Source: Scatomorpha sp964535405 (GTDB lineage: Bacteria > Bacillota > Clostridia > Oscillospirales > Oscillospiraceae). From it: a DNA stretch of 32,445 nt. Positions 7,516-14,750 of the stretch are shown in pieces; the first letter of the stretch is position 1, and the number at the start of each line of letters is the position of its first letter. The notes under the pieces were generated by a model. That model was not told where the DNA came from. It made no database searches and saw only the letters and a list, made by a program, of their open reading frames with translations. The position numbers were made by a program, and so were the translations under genes. The stretch is taken from positions 1-32,445 of the forward strand of contig CAZHUG010000022.1 of NCBI GenBank assembly GCA_964535405.1. Direction: 5' to 3'.

Positions 7516-7544
7516 TTGACATATCCTCCGAAATTATGTATATT
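7516..7544 (+). promoter_or_regulatory. Promoter of TasA-like gene 1
   Basis: TTGACA (7516-7521), 17 bases, TATATT (7539-7544). The same boxes with the same spacing recur at 8729. The conserved AAAGTGATGCAGAGC just upstream of the -35 in both copies may be an activator site. The expected mRNA leader is about 180 bases. The rest of the 7362-7733 gap holds only leader and sortase upstream sequence. Confidence 0.75.
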
Positions 7545-7629
7545 GATGTAGAACGAAGTGGTTTTTTGTCGAATTTGGTATAATCCCCCATCTACGCTGT
7601 AAAAGCCATCAATAACTGTATTTTGAAGC

Positions 7630-7658
7630 AGCTCTGGCGGCCCCCGGCAACCAGAGCT
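7630..7658 (+). ncRNA. 5' UTR hairpin, copy 1 (possible attenuator)
   Basis: AGCTCTGG (7630-7637) pairs with CCAGAGCT (7651-7658) and is followed by a U-rich stretch (TTAATTTATCTATTTT). It lies inside the leader of the first TasA-like gene. The equivalent position in copy 2 (8840-8870) folds with different bases. This suggests a retained structure, either an attenuator or an mRNA-stability element. No known riboswitch is recognised. Confidence 0.45.
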
Positions 7659-7733
7659 TAATTTATCTATTTTAGTATGTAAGGCAGAACGCTTATATAA
7701 ATATTAGATCAAAAAAACAAGGGGGAAAGGAAA

Positions 7734-8477
7734 ATGGAAAGCACCAATTCAGTGCAAAAGAAATCGCGGAAAAAGACGCTGCTCGGCGTTCTCGCGCTTG
7801 TCATGGCCGTGGCCTTGCTCTGCGGCAGCCTGTTCGCTTTCTTCAGTGATAAGCTTACGGGAAGTGCCGATGTTTCTGTCGGCACGCTAGATCTCGTTAG
7901 CGAGCTTACTGGTGTTGATAAAGACGGTGAGCCCATTGTGTTTGAGATTCACCGCTTTGACAGTTCTAAGGCTGCTGACGCCCAATGGGGTGAAGTATTC
8001 GATAAAGATAAAGATGTCCTCAACCCTGGTGATATACTCCGTATATCAACCGCTGCTAAGAACATCGGCAGCAAGAGTGGATGGGCGACAACGTTCTTTT
8101 ACTATTTTGCTTCTAAAGGGGTTGGCACTATCAATGACGTGACAGGCTCCTTATCTTTCTATAAGAACTTTAACCAGGAAACCGGAGAGCTATCTGGTAA
8201 GTACGAGGGCAAAACCTATGCGTTTACCGACACTGTCATTCTTAATGGCTCAAAAGAGGAAGAGGATGACGACAGAGTAGAAAAGATTGAATATGGTGAG
8301 GTTTACACCACAAGCATCTACTTGCAAATGGATCCGGAAACTAAAAACGCTGTGCAGGGTGCCACGATCTTTTTTGATGTGATAGTGTTTACTACACAGT
8401 ACCGCAACAACAATTCTGAGGTTTATGTTTGGATATTTGGAAATACTGAGCTCGAGGAGTATGTCGCGCCCAAGTAA
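7734..8477 (+). CDS. TasA-like protein with SipW-type signal peptide (copy 1)
   Basis: 247 residues, secreted. The signal peptide is basic (residues 9-14, 'KKSRKK'), then hydrophobic (15-34), and ends in 'GSLFA' at residue 35. The following 'FFSDKLTGSADVSVGTLDL' matches mature N-termini of the TasA/CalY (camelysin) family, which are cut by SipW. The mature domain is beta-rich and acidic, with 'VLNPGDILRISTAAKNIGSKSGWATTFFYY' typical of the family jelly roll. The likely role is a biofilm matrix fibre subunit. The dedicated peptidase is encoded at 10524. The gene has its own promoter and terminator and is the older or parallel copy of the gene at 8986. Exact fibre function is inferred. Confidence 0.8.
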   Translation: MESTNSVQKKSRKKTLLGVLALVMAVALLCGSLFAFFSDKLTGSADVSVGTLDLVSELTGVDKDGEPIVFEIHRFDSSKAADAQWGEVFDKDKDVLNPGDILRISTAAKNIGSKSGWATTFFYYFASKGVGTINDVTGSLSFYKNFNQETGELSGKYEGKTYAFTDTVILNGSKEEEDDDRVEKIEYGEVYTTSIYLQMDPETKNAVQGATIFFDVIVFTTQYRNNNSEVYVWIFGNTELEEYVAPK

Positions 8478-8560
8478 TAAGCCGAAACAGCAGTTTTCGA
8501 TGAGGCAATATGACAGATGAAAGCGGAGCGGCTATGTAGAAGCGAAAAAAACATCGAGAT
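8478..8560 (+). pseudogene. Decayed copy of the 5' end of the PPKTG-protein gene
   Basis: From about 8484 the sequence aligns with the bases after copy 2 (from 9748). Shared blocks include AAACAGCAGTT, ATGA-GCAA and the purine-rich ribosome-site stretch. ATG 8534 corresponds to the start at 9803 but is followed at once by TAG, and the ATG-to-ATG distance is 34 rather than 36 bases. It cannot be expressed as a protein. It shows that the tandem duplication once included the beginning of the next gene. The remainder of the 8478-8985 gap holds a terminator, the copy 2 promoter and its leader. Confidence 0.6.
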
Positions 8561-8606
8561 CACAACTTATGTAAAAACGGGCCTATATGTCTGTCAACCC
8601 CATATA

Positions 8607-8651
8607 AAATAGCTAAGTCCCGCAAGCAATGCTTGCGGGACTTAGCTATTT
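8607..8651 (+). terminator. Terminator of TasA-like gene 1
   Basis: A perfect 21-base stem (AAATAGCTAAGTCCCGCAAGC and complement) with loop AAT, ending in TATTT. Its inner 21 bases equal the core of the terminator at 6549-6589. Confidence 0.85.
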
Positions 8652-8728
8652 CTGCTGGTATTGCACCAGCCCCTATAAAACACAATCATTTGCACAAAAT
8701 TGGCCCCAGGAAAGTGATGCAGAGCATA

Positions 8729-8757
8729 TTGACATCTTGCCTAAAATTATGTATATT
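8729..8757 (+). promoter_or_regulatory. Promoter of TasA-like gene 2
   Basis: TTGACA (8729-8734), 17 bases, TATATT (8752-8757), matching the copy 1 promoter box for box while the spacer and surrounding bases have drifted. The leader carries a hairpin (GGC..CTGGT with ACCAG..GCC, 8840-8870). Confidence 0.75.
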
Positions 8758-8985
8758 GGTGTAGAATGATGTGGTTTATCGTCGAAATTGGTAGAAATCC
8801 CCAATCGAACTGTCAAAACCACCAAAAACTGTATATTAAGGCTGCTCTGGTTCCCCGCATGACCAGCGCCTTCTTTATCTACTTTAAGTATGTAAGGCAG
8901 AACGGGTGCGCGCAGAATAGAAAGCTTATTGTGCTCCCATCTCGCTTATATAAATATTAGATCAAAAAAACATGGAGGAAAGAAA

Positions 8986-9747
8986 ATGGAAAGCACTAAT
9001 GTAGTACAAAAGAAATCGCGTAAAAAGACGCTGCTCGGCGTTCTCGCGCTTGTCATGGCCGTGGCCTTGCTCTGCGGTAGCCTGTTCGCTTTCTTTAGCG
9101 ACAAACTGACAGGGAATGGTATTGTCAACGTCGGCACGCTGGATCTCGTGAACGAGCTTGGTGGTGAAAAGGTGTATGAAATCCACCGCTTTGTTGGTAT
9201 GGATGGTGAAAACCCAAAATGGGCAGAATTCGATGAAGGTACAGATGTCCTCAACCCGGGTGATGTGCTGCGTATATCCCTCGATATATCTAACCATGGC
9301 AGCAAGAGTGCATGGGTTCACACAAACATTGCTTTTAAGGCAGAGTCAGTGACAGAAACAGATATTGAGAACCTGAAATTCGATACCTATTTTGATGGCG
9401 ACGTTGATACTTCTATGTTCACATCAGAAGGCCTCTCGCATGAACGTACCTTCATTCTTGATGGCACAAAGGAGAATGAGGTTGACTTTAAATCGGGCGA
9501 TGACACTACAATAACCTCTATTGATGTTGATACTTCTAGTGGCATATCTAGGCAACCACAAGTTCTCTATGTTTACCTAGACAAAGACGCCAAAAACGCT
9601 TGGCAGGGTGTCAATATCACGTTTGATGTGATTATGGTGGCGCTGCAGTATCGCAACAACAATACTGCGATTCCCGATTGGAACGAATTGCTCAAGGGTA
9701 ATGGGATTAATACAAATTTCGAGACTTATTCCACACCCAGCAACTAA
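8986..9747 (+). CDS. TasA-like protein with SipW-type signal peptide (copy 2)
   Basis: 253 residues. ATG 8986 has GGAGG 8 bases upstream and aligns exactly with the copy 1 start, so the longer upstream frame is not used. The signal peptide differs from copy 1 at one residue (Val6 for Ser6). The mature part begins 'FFSDKLTGNGIVNVGTLDL' and keeps the family frame ('VLNPGDVLRISLDISNHGSKSAWVHTN', 'TFDVIMVALQYRNNN'). It otherwise diverges strongly and has a longer Ser/Thr/Asp-rich middle. It is probably a second matrix fibre subunit. The PPKTG and sipW genes follow with short gaps, so gene 2, the PPKTG gene and sipW may share a transcript. Confidence 0.8.
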   Translation: MESTNVVQKKSRKKTLLGVLALVMAVALLCGSLFAFFSDKLTGNGIVNVGTLDLVNELGGEKVYEIHRFVGMDGENPKWAEFDEGTDVLNPGDVLRISLDISNHGSKSAWVHTNIAFKAESVTETDIENLKFDTYFDGDVDTSMFTSEGLSHERTFILDGTKENEVDFKSGDDTTITSIDVDTSSGISRQPQVLYVYLDKDAKNAWQGVNITFDVIMVALQYRNNNTAIPDWNELLKGNGINTNFETYSTPSN

Positions 9748-9802
9748 GGCAAAACAGCAGTTCTAAATGAAGCAAAATAACAGAGGAAGGGAGGCGCGGT
9801 TA

Positions 9803-10540
9803 ATGCAGAGGAGAAAGATACATATACATTTATTTGCATACATACTTGCCCTCCTTTCCCTGTGTTTTTTTGCGACTCCGGCAGCTTATGCAGACAATCT
9901 GTCCGTGACGATTGATTCCAGGGGAAAGCTCAGCTCCAACGGTGAGCTTATATTCCGCGAGCTGAACATTGGCCCCGGCGACTCCGGTGAATACACCATT
10001 GAGGTCAGCAATTTTTATAAAAACGAGGCTTATGTATTTATTGACTCTATCGAGGTCAACACAACAACACCGACCGAGGAATTTATCTTTACTTTTGGGG
10101 GAAATGCCGGTTCGGTTTCAGGCAATACAGCTGATTTCGAAGAGGAGACATCTGTGGTCTCCCGCATTTCATCGAACTCGACCGAAAACCTGAGCGTGGG
10201 CTTTGAGCTACTTGACACAGCCGGGAACGCATATCAAGGCCGTGAATTTAAGTTTGTCATAGCACTGAGGGTGCAGATGGATAGGTACATAGAACCCGAA
10301 CCTTCACCCGACCCCTCACCCGATCCATCTGTGGAGCCTTCCCCGGAGCCATCCACAGACCCATCTCCCCAACCGTCCACAGGCCCGGGCGGCGGCGATG
10401 GCGACCCGCCAAAGACCGGCGACGATTTTGATCTTGGGCTTTGGGCATCTGCCCTTTTCATCTGCTTGATGGGGGCTGTGGTGCTTCTGCTCTGGGCACG
10501 AAAATATAAACTGGAGATATCTGATGAAAGAAAAGAATAA
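9803..10540 (+). CDS. PPKTG cell-wall-anchored surface protein
   Basis: 245 residues from ATG 9803, chosen because GGGAGG lies 8 bases upstream; an in-frame ATG at 9767 lacks a site. A signal peptide ends near 'FFATPAAYA'. A beta-rich ectodomain follows ('LNIGPGDSGEYTIEVSNFYKNEAYVFIDSIE'). Residues about 155-190 are a Pro/Ser/Asp/Glu stalk made of PSPDPSPD-like units. The sorting signal is PPKTG (202-206), then a hydrophobic helix and a basic segment, with a longer acidic tail than usual. PPKTG is a known substrate motif of C. difficile SrtB, and srtB is at 6588. By analogy with TapA beside TasA, it could anchor fibres to the wall; that is inference. The stop overlaps sipW by 17 bases. Confidence 0.82.
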   Translation: MQRRKIHIHLFAYILALLSLCFFATPAAYADNLSVTIDSRGKLSSNGELIFRELNIGPGDSGEYTIEVSNFYKNEAYVFIDSIEVNTTTPTEEFIFTFGGNAGSVSGNTADFEEETSVVSRISSNSTENLSVGFELLDTAGNAYQGREFKFVIALRVQMDRYIEPEPSPDPSPDPSVEPSPEPSTDPSPQPSTGPGGGDGDPPKTGDDFDLGLWASALFICLMGAVVLLLWARKYKLEISDERKE

Positions 10541-11117
10541 GACAAAGACCGGCAATATTCTATCGAACGTTTTTCTAATACTATCCGTTTTGATACTAAT
10601 CGGAGTAGCTGTTTTTGTTTTTACAAGTTCGGGCGATCAGTTTCTCTTCGGCTATAAACCCTTTGTCATTACAACCGGCTCTATGGAGACCGAGTACAAG
10701 ACAAACTGCGTCGTACTCGTAAAACAGGAGCCCTACGGCGATATCGAGATCGGCGACGTCGTTGCCTTCAGACCCGTTCAGCTGAGCGGCTCGGGCGCGA
10801 TGCACAGAGTCATCGAGGAAACCGCAAACGGCTTTGTCACCAAGGGTGACAACAACGACTTTCCAGACGATGGCTATTTAACTTCCGAAAATTACATTGG
10901 CAGGGCGGTCTGGCACACCAACGCTCTTGCCGGATATATTAATAAATTGCTTGAACCCAACGGTGTCATAAAATTTTTTGTGATACCCCTGGTCGGAATT
11001 ATACTTCTGTTTGTTGCGTTGTGGCTTATAATTCCGCGCAAAAAAACAGCCCCGATTTCTCAGCCCGCTGACTCCGGCGAGATTGTCGGGCAGGAGACAG
11101 AAGTTCAGGATCGTTAG
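10524..11117 (+). CDS. sipW: SipW-type signal peptidase I
   Basis: 197 residues, S26B (archaeal/ER-type) signal peptidase. Ser53 lies in 'ITTGSMET', the general base is His94 in 'GAMHRV' rather than the Lys of ordinary type I enzymes, and Asp109 lies in 'TKGDNNDF'. Membrane helices are at 14-35 and about 147-170, and the C-terminal tail is hydrophilic. SipW releases TasA-family proteins from their special signal peptides, and three such substrates surround this gene. The ATG at 10524 has GGAG 9 bases upstream and lies inside the end of the PPKTG gene, indicating coupled translation. The next substrate gene starts 32 bases after its stop. Confidence 0.92.
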   Translation: MKEKNKTKTGNILSNVFLILSVLILIGVAVFVFTSSGDQFLFGYKPFVITTGSMETEYKTNCVVLVKQEPYGDIEIGDVVAFRPVQLSGSGAMHRVIEETANGFVTKGDNNDFPDDGYLTSENYIGRAVWHTNALAGYINKLLEPNGVIKFFVIPLVGIILLFVALWLIIPRKKTAPISQPADSGEIVGQETEVQDR

Positions 11118-11149
11118 AAACATAAACTATTGTGAGAGGAGATGGGCAG

Positions 11150-13471
11150 TTGGAGCATATAAAGAAAACGCGCGACAGCGCTGTACTCGCGCTTGATAAG
11201 CAGCGAGCCAAAAGGCTCATCATGACATTGGGCATTGTCGTCACGCTCGTCCTCTCCTGCGCGGGCATCGGTTCGCTTTACGCTTTTTTCTCTGATAAGC
11301 TGCGGGGCGGTGCGGATATCACAGTCGCCCAAATGGGTGTCTCGGTAACCAACGTCAGCGTTAAGAAGCTGACGTATGGTCTGGGAGAGGATAATGTTAT
11401 TGCCGGGGGTGACAATATAGACGCAGGGTGGACAAAGGCACTTGGAGTACCTACTAGTTCTGCAGTCGCAACTTTGTCAGACGGATATGTCCTGCCAATT
11501 AGCATCACGGTCAATAACACCGGCAATGTCACCGCGGACATATACCCATCAATTACTTTTAGATTTAATCCCCTTGGCGGTACTTTAAATTATCTCCAAA
11601 ATGGCTTTTATTACATATATAGTGCCTTTAAGGGAGACGGCAGCTCTGTAACTGCCAAGGATATTATCTATGGAAGCGCTGAAGGTCAGCTGATTGAAAA
11701 TATAACAAAAGCTAACGCTGATGGAACATATACAGTAACATTGCCGGTCATCAAAAACGTTAAGCCCGGAGTGAGTTCCAAAGAAACGTATATGCTGTAT
11801 TTTAAGCGCGGAGGCGCTGGCTTCCGTAGGGATTTAACACGGATGGGCAACCTTTTTCTCTCAGTGGGTGCAAAATCCGTGCTTCCCGATAGCAGTATTG
11901 ACAGCAATTGGTATGAGGAAGTCAAAGAAGCCGAATTCGTTGTTGCGGCACACATTTTTACAGGTCCATCTATAAAGCAAGCAGACGGAGGCCTGAGTTC
12001 TGATAACTATCAGACAGAAAATAATATTGTTACTCTGGAATGCAGCAGTGAAGATAGTACCAGCAGGTGGTTTAAGGGCTACCCATATGAATATGAAGTA
12101 TATCGCACTACTACGGATCCCATGGTTAACGTAAAAGCAGAGTGGGAAGAGCTTAATAAAATTATAGGCGGTAGAGATAAAGAGGAGAAAGCTACAAAAT
12201 ATGAGGATGTTGGTGTTGACTTCCACACCTCCTGCTACTATAAAGTTAAATCATACGATGACTACGGGAATCTTATTGCCGAGTCGTGGGCGGGTAGCAC
12301 TGCCTACCCCTACGGCAATGGCACAGGCGATACCTGCGATGGTGGTCTCGTTTATTTGCCGGACCAGGGACTTCGCGAGTGGGCATTGAGAAGTCTTATA
12401 AAACTCGGTGGAGGTGGATGGAATGATTGGGTAAAACAGGATCCCGGCGTTCCCGTGACAGAAAAAAACTTTGAGATCGCGAGCAACACCTCCAGCGCAG
12501 CCGCTACTCGTGGCTATATTAGTTTAAACAAAAACGACGTAAACAAAATTACCATAACTGATCTTACAGGTTTACAGTGTGTTAGATATGCAAGATCTCT
12601 TTATTTGGGTGGTCATGACATTGATGATATCAAGGGCAAAATGCCTCTTGGCCTGACCATTTATGAGTTTTCTTTGAACGGCAATGCGAGACTTGCAGAC
12701 GAGCAAGATGTTATCTTTGGAGAAGTCCTTCCAACCTATGCAAACACGTTAAGGGATCTTTATTTGGAAAATATCGGCTTTGAAACAATAGGCGGTCAAA
12801 GCTATATAGACGAGTGCCTCGAAAAAATGGCAGGCATCAATAATTCTGCGCTTAAGAAAATTTCCTTTGCAAATAGCAAGCTCACATATGATGATGTTAA
12901 GTCACTTGCTCTCTTTACAAATTTAACTAATATCACATTAACCAACAACCCTAACATGATGAATGTTGCAGGATTGTTCACAAAAACTACTCATAAAAAT
13001 CTGATGTACTTGAATTTAAAAGGGATTGGTGCAACTGTAAATGATCTGAATGTTGTACAAAATGTGGGAACTAAGAAGCTAATAAACGCTAATGTGGTCT
13101 GGGAAAACTGGACGGGAGATGTAAAGACAGATAGCACCTTCATGATGATGACAACCAACTTCAATCCAGGCTGTCAAGTGTATATGAACGCGGGTTCATA
13201 CTGGGGAGTCACTGACGCTCTCGCAGCTTGGGTCAACTCCACACTCTCGCTTGCAAGCAATGAGGCAGACGCAGCCCCTGATCCGGAACCTACGGAGTCC
13301 CCCGATCCGGAACCAACGGAGTCACCCGATCCGGAACCTACGGAGTCACCCGATCCGGAACCCACGGAATCCCCCGATCCGGAACCTACGGAGTCCCCCG
13401 ATCCGGAACCTACGGAATCCCCCGATCCGGAACCTACGGAACCGGTTACTGTGGACGATGGCTCGGGATAG
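11150..13471 (+). CDS. Large SipW-type secreted protein with LRR-like and PDPEPTES repeats
   Basis: 773 residues from TTG 11150, which has AGAGGAG at good spacing; GTG 11132 overlaps that site. The signal region (to about residue 48) ends 'GSLYA', followed by 'FFSDKLRGGADITVAQMGVSV', as in the TasA-like neighbours. A TasA-like beta domain comes first. A fibronectin III-like part follows ('YEYEVYRTTTDP' ... 'CYYKVKSYDDYGNLIAESW'). Leucine-rich-like repeats come next ('LTNITLTNNPNMMNVAGL', 'NLMYLNLKGIG'). Seven PDPEPTE(S/P) units end the protein before a short acidic tail. There is no LPXTG or C-terminal membrane helix, so it is released or held by the fibre. It may be an adhesin or fibre-tip component; no closer family is recognised. 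Confidence 0.75.
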   Translation: MEHIKKTRDSAVLALDKQRAKRLIMTLGIVVTLVLSCAGIGSLYAFFSDKLRGGADITVAQMGVSVTNVSVKKLTYGLGEDNVIAGGDNIDAGWTKALGVPTSSAVATLSDGYVLPISITVNNTGNVTADIYPSITFRFNPLGGTLNYLQNGFYYIYSAFKGDGSSVTAKDIIYGSAEGQLIENITKANADGTYTVTLPVIKNVKPGVSSKETYMLYFKRGGAGFRRDLTRMGNLFLSVGAKSVLPDSSIDSNWYEEVKEAEFVVAAHIFTGPSIKQADGGLSSDNYQTENNIVTLECSSEDSTSRWFKGYPYEYEVYRTTTDPMVNVKAEWEELNKIIGGRDKEEKATKYEDVGVDFHTSCYYKVKSYDDYGNLIAESWAGSTAYPYGNGTGDTCDGGLVYLPDQGLREWALRSLIKLGGGGWNDWVKQDPGVPVTEKNFEIASNTSSAAATRGYISLNKNDVNKITITDLTGLQCVRYARSLYLGGHDIDDIKGKMPLGLTIYEFSLNGNARLADEQDVIFGEVLPTYANTLRDLYLENIGFETIGGQSYIDECLEKMAGINNSALKKISFANSKLTYDDVKSLALFTNLTNITLTNNPNMMNVAGLFTKTTHKNLMYLNLKGIGATVNDLNVVQNVGTKKLINANVVWENWTGDVKTDSTFMMMTTNFNPGCQVYMNAGSYWGVTDALAAWVNSTLSLASNEADAAPDPEPTESPDPEPTESPDPEPTESPDPEPTESPDPEPTESPDPEPTESPDPEPTEPVTVDDGSG
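13277..13444 (+). repeat. Seven 24-base tandem repeats (PDPEPTES stalk)
   Basis: Seven in-frame units of consensus CCCGATCCGGAACCTACGGA plus GTCC/ATCC-type endings, encoding PDPEPTES, the last one ending PDPEPTEP. Variation between units is nearly all at third positions. Copy number is prone to slippage. There is no spacer between units, so it is not a CRISPR. Confidence 0.95.
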
Positions 13472-13481
13472 ACAACATTTT

Positions 13482-13515
13482 AATCGGCTGTTGCCCTGCG
13501 TGGCAACAGCCGATT
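13482..13515. terminator. Terminator between the large SipW substrate and the carboxypeptidase gene
   Basis: AATCGGCTGTTGCC (13482-13495) pairs perfectly with GGCAACAGCCGATT (13502-13515), followed by TTCTGTTTT on the plus strand and AAAATG-like bases on the other. It lies between convergent genes. Confidence 0.88.
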
Positions 13516-13531
13516 TTCTGTTTTGGGTCTC

Positions 13532-14527
13532 TCATGCCTCGAGCTTGTTGTAGATTTTCAAGCTGTCTGTATACCTGTGCTCGTCAACCGTGCCCATTAC
13601 GACACAAATATAGGTCTTGCCATCGATCAGTGCGGCAGATACCAGGCAGCTGCCCGCCAGACTGCTGCTGCCGGTTTTGAGTCCGATGGCATTGGGATAA
13701 TAATAGCTGCCGCCGGGGTTGAGCAGCTCGTTTGTGTTGTAATATGTGACCTCGCGTCCGCTCAGCCATGTGTCCTGCATCATGAAGCTGCCTACGATCT
13801 CAGATATGCAATCGTTTTTCAGGCAGGCCGCCGCGATCAGCGCCAGATCATAGGCCGTTGTATATTGACCCTCCGCGTCGTAGCCGTCAGGTGTCAGGAA
13901 GTTGGAATCCTCCGCACCCAGAGCCTTGGCCTTTTTGTTTGCAGCCTTCATGAAGAACTCGATGCTCTCCTCGTTTGACAGGCTGTCATCTCCGGCAATT
14001 AGCCTGCCCGTGTTCACGGCAAGTGTAAACGCCGCGTCGTTGCCGGACGGCAGAAGCAGAGCCACGAGCAGCTGCTGCGCAGACAATTTATCACCGGCGT
14101 TCAGCCACGCTCTGGACGAATCGGAGGCCATCAGATCAATCTCGTCCCCAACCGTCAGCGCATCCACCGGCCGGTAGTAGTCAAGTGCCGTCAGCGCCGT
14201 CAGCATTTTCGCCGTGCTCGCCGCCGCGATTTTATTGCCGCTGTTTTTCTCAAATACGACGCTGCCCCCGACGCTCATCACGCAGGCATTTGCCGCTGTA
14301 ATATCCACCGTGATCGCGGGCAGCGGGGTCTCTTGTCCATCCTTGTGCGGCGTCTGTGTTTTATCCCCGTATTGCGCGGGCGCAGCATAGCCCGACCTCG
14401 GCGCATTTTTCAGCCTTGCGGCGACGGATGTGCCGGCAATAAGGCAGAAAACAAGTATTATACTGGTGCAAAAACGCCTGTGGCGGCCTCGCCTTTTGCG
14501 GGCTTTATGTCCGGTATATTCGTTCAT
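13532..14527 (-). CDS. D-alanyl-D-alanine carboxypeptidase (PBP5/DacA family)
   Basis: 331 residues, S11 peptidase. The active-site motifs are S104-T-A-K107, S161-G-N163 and K284-T-G286. A very basic N-terminus (8-18) precedes a membrane or signal segment (21-37). It then removes the terminal D-Ala from peptidoglycan stem peptides outside the cell. The protein stops soon after the KTG domain and lacks the PBP5 C-terminal beta domain and amphipathic anchor, so the N-terminal segment probably holds it in the membrane. The ATG at 14527 has GGAGGAAT upstream. The nearby sortase suggests wall remodelling around the surface locus, but it is transcribed separately. Confidence 0.9.
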   Translation of the reverse strand: MNEYTGHKARKRRGRHRRFCTSIILVFCLIAGTSVAARLKNAPRSGYAAPAQYGDKTQTPHKDGQETPLPAITVDITAANACVMSVGGSVVFEKNSGNKIAAASTAKMLTALTALDYYRPVDALTVGDEIDLMASDSSRAWLNAGDKLSAQQLLVALLLPSGNDAAFTLAVNTGRLIAGDDSLSNEESIEFFMKAANKKAKALGAEDSNFLTPDGYDAEGQYTTAYDLALIAAACLKNDCISEIVGSFMMQDTWLSGREVTYYNTNELLNPGGSYYYPNAIGLKTGSSSLAGSCLVSAALIDGKTYICVVMGTVDEHRYTDSLKIYNKLEA

Positions 14528-14696
14528 CTTTATTCCTCCAACACTTAAAAACGCCTGCCTGTATATGACAATAAAAGCGTATCATTTTTCGGCTGGCAGT
14601 TATTAAATTCGGAGTGATAAAAGTCCCAAGGACACCTGCGTTATTTCCTACTTTTTTCCTACAACGCAGGAGCCTCCGCGACGCGGAACGACAATC

Positions 14697-14731
14697 CGCC
14701 CCTGCTAAGCTCTTGCTTCGCAGGGGCGGAT
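14697..14731 (-). terminator. GC-rich hairpin downstream of the lipoprotein gene
   Basis: CCGCCCCTGC pairs with GCAGGGGCGG across a 15-base AT-mixed loop, 20 bases past the lipoprotein stop. There is no good U tract, so it is a weak terminator candidate. Confidence 0.45.
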
Positions 14732-14750
14732 CCTTGACTTGCTAATTTAA

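Larger units (their letters stand above)
7443..9830 (+). repeat. Diverged tandem duplication (unit about 1.2 kb)
   Basis: Unit 1 runs from about 7443 to 8560 and unit 2 from about 8652 to 9830. Each holds an upstream block (CACCAGCCCC..AAAACACAATCA), the promoter, a leader ending TATAAATATTAGATCAAAAAAACA, a TasA-like gene, and a start region for the PPKTG gene that is intact only in unit 2. Divergence is uneven: signal-peptide DNA is nearly identical while mature regions differ strongly. Confidence 0.8.

Noticed and set aside
7551..7733. Known riboswitch class (such as c-di-GMP) in the fibre-gene leaders
   Set aside because: None of the conserved core sequences of c-di-GMP, SAM or other riboswitches I know is visible; only a simple hairpin is supported.
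13277..13444. Regular 24-base repeats as a possible CRISPR array
   Set aside because: The units abut without spacers, keep the reading frame and encode a PDPEPTES stalk in a secreted protein.
13174..13553. Open frames in other frames over the PDPEPTES repeats
   Set aside because: They only translate the same repeat in wrong frames (GSGSGDSV and RNPPIRNL units).
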